From Lachnospiraceae bacterium (GTDB lineage: Bacteria > Bacillota > Clostridia > Lachnospirales > Lachnospiraceae): 64,000 nt of DNA. Shown piece by piece: positions 62,442 through 64,000 of this stretch (positions are counted from its first letter, which is position 1; every line of letters starts with the position of its first letter). The DNA is taken from assembly GCA_017469945.1 (NCBI GenBank), contig JAFUFI010000019.1:43543-107542 (forward strand). Direction: 5' to 3'. Position numbers and translations under genes: made by a program. The notes under the pieces are model-generated. The model was not told where the DNA came from, did not search any database, and was given only the letters and a program-made list of their open reading frames with translations.

Positions 62442-62507
62442 AATAAAGGGCAAACAATCACATATTGCTGCCCTTTCAGTATATTACAGTTTCATTTTTT
62501 GTAAAAC
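62442..62507 (-). repeat. promoter-palindrome repeat, copy B
   Basis: A 66-bp copy of the element at 59993-60059. On the minus strand: TTTACA, 16-bp spacer, TATACT, then AAAGGGCAGCAAT-N5-ATTGTTTGCCCTTT. An extra GGGCAAAG half-site follows at 62430-62437. It is the promoter region of the DUF4869 gene. Confidence 0.65.
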
Positions 62508-62533
62508 TCACTATTTACTATAAAGAAATATAT

Positions 62534-62560
62534 TAATTATTCGTACGCACTATCCGATAT
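62534..62560 (+). promoter_or_regulatory. sigma-D (sigma-28) promoter of the flagellin gene
   Basis: TAATTATT (62534-62541), 11-nt spacer and TCCGATAT (62553-62560). The layout fits TAAAGTTT-N11-GCCGATAA, with one mismatch in the CCGATA core region boundaries. Predicted start near 62568. Confidence 0.6.
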
Positions 62561-62602
62561 TCTATATGAGGTATACTATCTTGCACACAAAAGGTAAAAG
62601 CT

Positions 62603-63781
62603 ATGGTTATTCAGCATAATCTTTGTGCATTGAACGCAGCCAGACAATTCGGGCTGATCAATGCTACTAAATCAAAGACAACTGAAAAACTTGCATCCGG
62701 ATACCGCATAAATCGCGCCGCAGATGATGCTGCAGGACTGGCGATTTCAGAGAAAATGCGGAGACAGATCAGAGGACTGACCCAGGCATCGCGAAATGCC
62801 CAGGATGGTATTTCTATGCTCCAAACCGCAGAAGGTGCGATTAACGAAGTGCACGATATGCTTCATAGGATGAACGAGCTGTGTGTTCAAGCCTCAAACG
62901 GAACTTTAATGTCAGAGGACAGAGAGTACATTCAATATGAGATATCTGAGTTAATTGACGAAATAGACAGAATAGGCAATACAAGCACATTTAACGAAAT
63001 AAAGCTCCTTAAAGGCCTCCCGCCGGATGCAGTCGCGGCAGTTGCCCCTGGTATAACAGGAGTGGGTGGATCTATAACAAGCGCCACAAGCAATACACCT
63101 GCTTACTTTGATATTGCTCCATTGGAAACCGGCGATATAGTTGGAATCGGAAATTCTAAAGGAACCTACACCTATTACCGTGTTAATGGTGTTCCCGAAG
63201 AGGACGGAGTGTATGATGGAAAATCTGCGGCAACAGCCTACAACGCAAATGCTGCCACCGTATATTCAAGAATTGCTAATGCCATTCTTAATGCAAATTC
63301 CGGTGACCCTGATGTTGAGCAGGTAGCTACAAACTATACAACAACGGGAGAAAATGCCGGAAGATTCAGTATTGAATTCTACGGTCCTTTGCACGTAAAG
63401 CTTCAGGTAGGATGCGAAGCTGAAGATGAAATGGATGTTGTCATCGATGAAGTCAACGCCGGTTCCCTCGGAGTAAGGGATATAGATGTAAGAACTCAGG
63501 AAGGCGCCGTTTCCGGAATAGAACAGGTAAAACGAGGCATTGAGACCCTTTCGGGGCAGCGAGCAAAACTGGGTGCCATGCAAAATCGCCTCGAGCATAA
63601 GATCAAGAACCTTGACAATGTCATTGAAAACACAACAACCGCTGAGTCAAGGATAAGGGACGGCGATATAGCCTCGCTTATGGTATCTTTCAGCAACAGT
63701 AATATTTTAGCCCAGGCGGGAAATGCTATTCTGTCCCAGGCAAATAAACAAAATGATGGAATCTTAAGCCTGCTGACATAA
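62603..63781 (+). CDS. flagellin
   Basis: The filament subunit (392 aa). The conserved D0/D1 N-terminus (residues 1-140) has SGYRINRAADDAAGLAISEK, RGLTQASRNAQDGISMLQTA and EINRIG-like DEIDRIGNTSTFNEIKLL. The C-terminal D1/D0 (about 300-392) has GAMQNRLEHKIKNLDN, ESRIRDGDIASLM and ILAQAGNAILSQANKQ. The middle ~160 residues (141-300) are a variable domain exposed on the filament. AAAGG precedes the ATG. The gene is single, with a sigma-D promoter and its own terminator. The start MVIQHNLCALNAARQ is a variant of the usual MxINxNxxAxNAxR. Confidence 0.95.
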   Translation: MVIQHNLCALNAARQFGLINATKSKTTEKLASGYRINRAADDAAGLAISEKMRRQIRGLTQASRNAQDGISMLQTAEGAINEVHDMLHRMNELCVQASNGTLMSEDREYIQYEISELIDEIDRIGNTSTFNEIKLLKGLPPDAVAAVAPGITGVGGSITSATSNTPAYFDIAPLETGDIVGIGNSKGTYTYYRVNGVPEEDGVYDGKSAATAYNANAATVYSRIANAILNANSGDPDVEQVATNYTTTGENAGRFSIEFYGPLHVKLQVGCEAEDEMDVVIDEVNAGSLGVRDIDVRTQEGAVSGIEQVKRGIETLSGQRAKLGAMQNRLEHKIKNLDNVIENTTTAESRIRDGDIASLMVSFSNSNILAQAGNAILSQANKQNDGILSLLT

Positions 63782-63814
63782 AAAGGGGATAAGCCGATAA
63801 AGCCTATCCTCTTT
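63782..63814 (+). terminator. intrinsic terminator after flagellin
   Basis: Ten-base-pair stem AAAGGGGATA / TATCCTCTTT (one G-T pair) with a 13-nt loop, directly after the stop codon, followed by a T-rich CTTTGTTCTT. Confidence 0.85.
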
Positions 63815-63891
63815 CTTTGTTCTTAAATTCAATTAAACAAGTTTAGTTAATGCTATCTCGTAAACGGTACATAATGGGTACCGCCTTAAAT

Positions 63892-63910
63892 CATAGCCGC
63901 CTTGCGGCGG
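63892..63910. terminator. hairpin between flagellin and the gene at the right edge
   Basis: GCCGCC-ttgc-GGCGGC, a 6-bp GC stem. On the plus strand it is followed by TTATTTTTG. On the minus strand it lies just after the stop codon of the edge gene. It could serve either direction. Confidence 0.5.
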
Positions 63911-63914
63911 CAGG

Positions 63915-64000
63915 TTATTTTTGTTTATGACATTCTTTCGGTAAATCCTCTGACCATGGAAGCAGCGATTCACAGAAATCCGTATTGCTGTCATCCATAT
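63915..64000 (-). CDS. C-terminal end of a minus-strand protein (5' part outside window)
   Basis: A reading frame enters from the right edge and ends at TAA (63915-63917). The 27 visible residues end in LLPWSEDLPKECHKQK. A GC hairpin follows the stop, which supports a real gene end. The piece is too short to identify a family. Confidence 0.4.
   Translation of the reverse strand, partial: MDDSNTDFCESLLPWSEDLPKECHKQK

Noticed and set aside
59993..62507. The two 67-bp repeats as ends of a mobile element
   Set aside because: They are direct, contain promoters placed correctly for the next gene, and enclose no transposase or integrase. No target-site duplication is visible.

Overview
The window looks like a chromosomal segment of a flagellated, low-to-moderate GC member of the Firmicutes, most likely Lachnospiraceae (Butyrivibrio/Pseudobutyrivibrio-like). 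The evidence is a cdaA-cdaR-glmM operon, a comF/YvyF-type flagellar pair, DUF6033, DUF4869 and DUF3990 proteins, AAA-ATPase/PD-(D/E)XK proteins, strong AGGAGG-type ribosome binding sites and a sigma-D-dependent flagellin. The genus is inferred. No rRNA, tRNA, CRISPR array or transposase was seen.

Layout. 1-3.2 kb: GNAT acetyltransferase (cut by the window edge), a ChbG-type deacetylase and AroA on the minus strand. 3.3-8.1 kb: three plus-strand polytopic membrane proteins of glycosyltransferase-C type. 8.1-10.5 kb: a Zn/Cd-type P-ATPase with a separate HMA chaperone, driven by a strong promoter with an ArsR-like operator. 10.5-39.9 kb: a large surface-glycan region. It holds two DegT-type aminotransferases, an FAD oxidoreductase, many GT2 and GT4 glycosyltransferases, a WcaJ-type initiating sugar-phosphate transferase, GT-C-like membrane proteins, an MBOAT/SGNH O-acylation set and a glycoside-hydrolase-like exoprotein; dnaE sits inside it. 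40-56 kb: mostly housekeeping (ptsH-like HPr, glmM, cdaR, cdaA, comF, recD2, a CDF transporter, PPi-type phosphofructokinase, DUF6033, larB). 56.3-62.5 kb: an accessory island. 62.6 kb to the end: an orphan flagellin and the 3' end of a minus-strand gene.

How the genes work together. The glycan region contains polyprenyl-phosphate-type GT2 enzymes with C-terminal membrane helices plus several GT-C-like proteins. This suggests lipid-linked monosaccharides that are flipped and used outside the cell, with O-acyl and amino-sugar decoration. No Wzx, Wzy or ABC exporter is visible. CdaA/CdaR/GlmM link c-di-AMP synthesis to cell-wall precursor supply. Flagellin and DUF6033 both have sigma-D-like promoters, which ties DUF6033 to motility.

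The most interesting part is the accessory island at 56.3-62.5 kb. It has (i) an XRE-AAA-nuclease-like fusion preceded by repeated TTGC(A/T)AT sites; (ii) a second AAA/PD-(D/E)XK protein and a DUF4869 protein that share a duplicated promoter plus palindrome; (iii) a DUF3990 (ADP-ribosyltransferase-like) toxin candidate that appears to be leaderless, overlapping an XRE antitoxin candidate; and (iv) an unannotated module that looks like a type I toxin-antitoxin. That module has a 31-residue hydrophobic peptide, a convergent ~100-nt antisense RNA, a shared 13-bp bidirectional terminator and homologous 5' ends on both RNAs.
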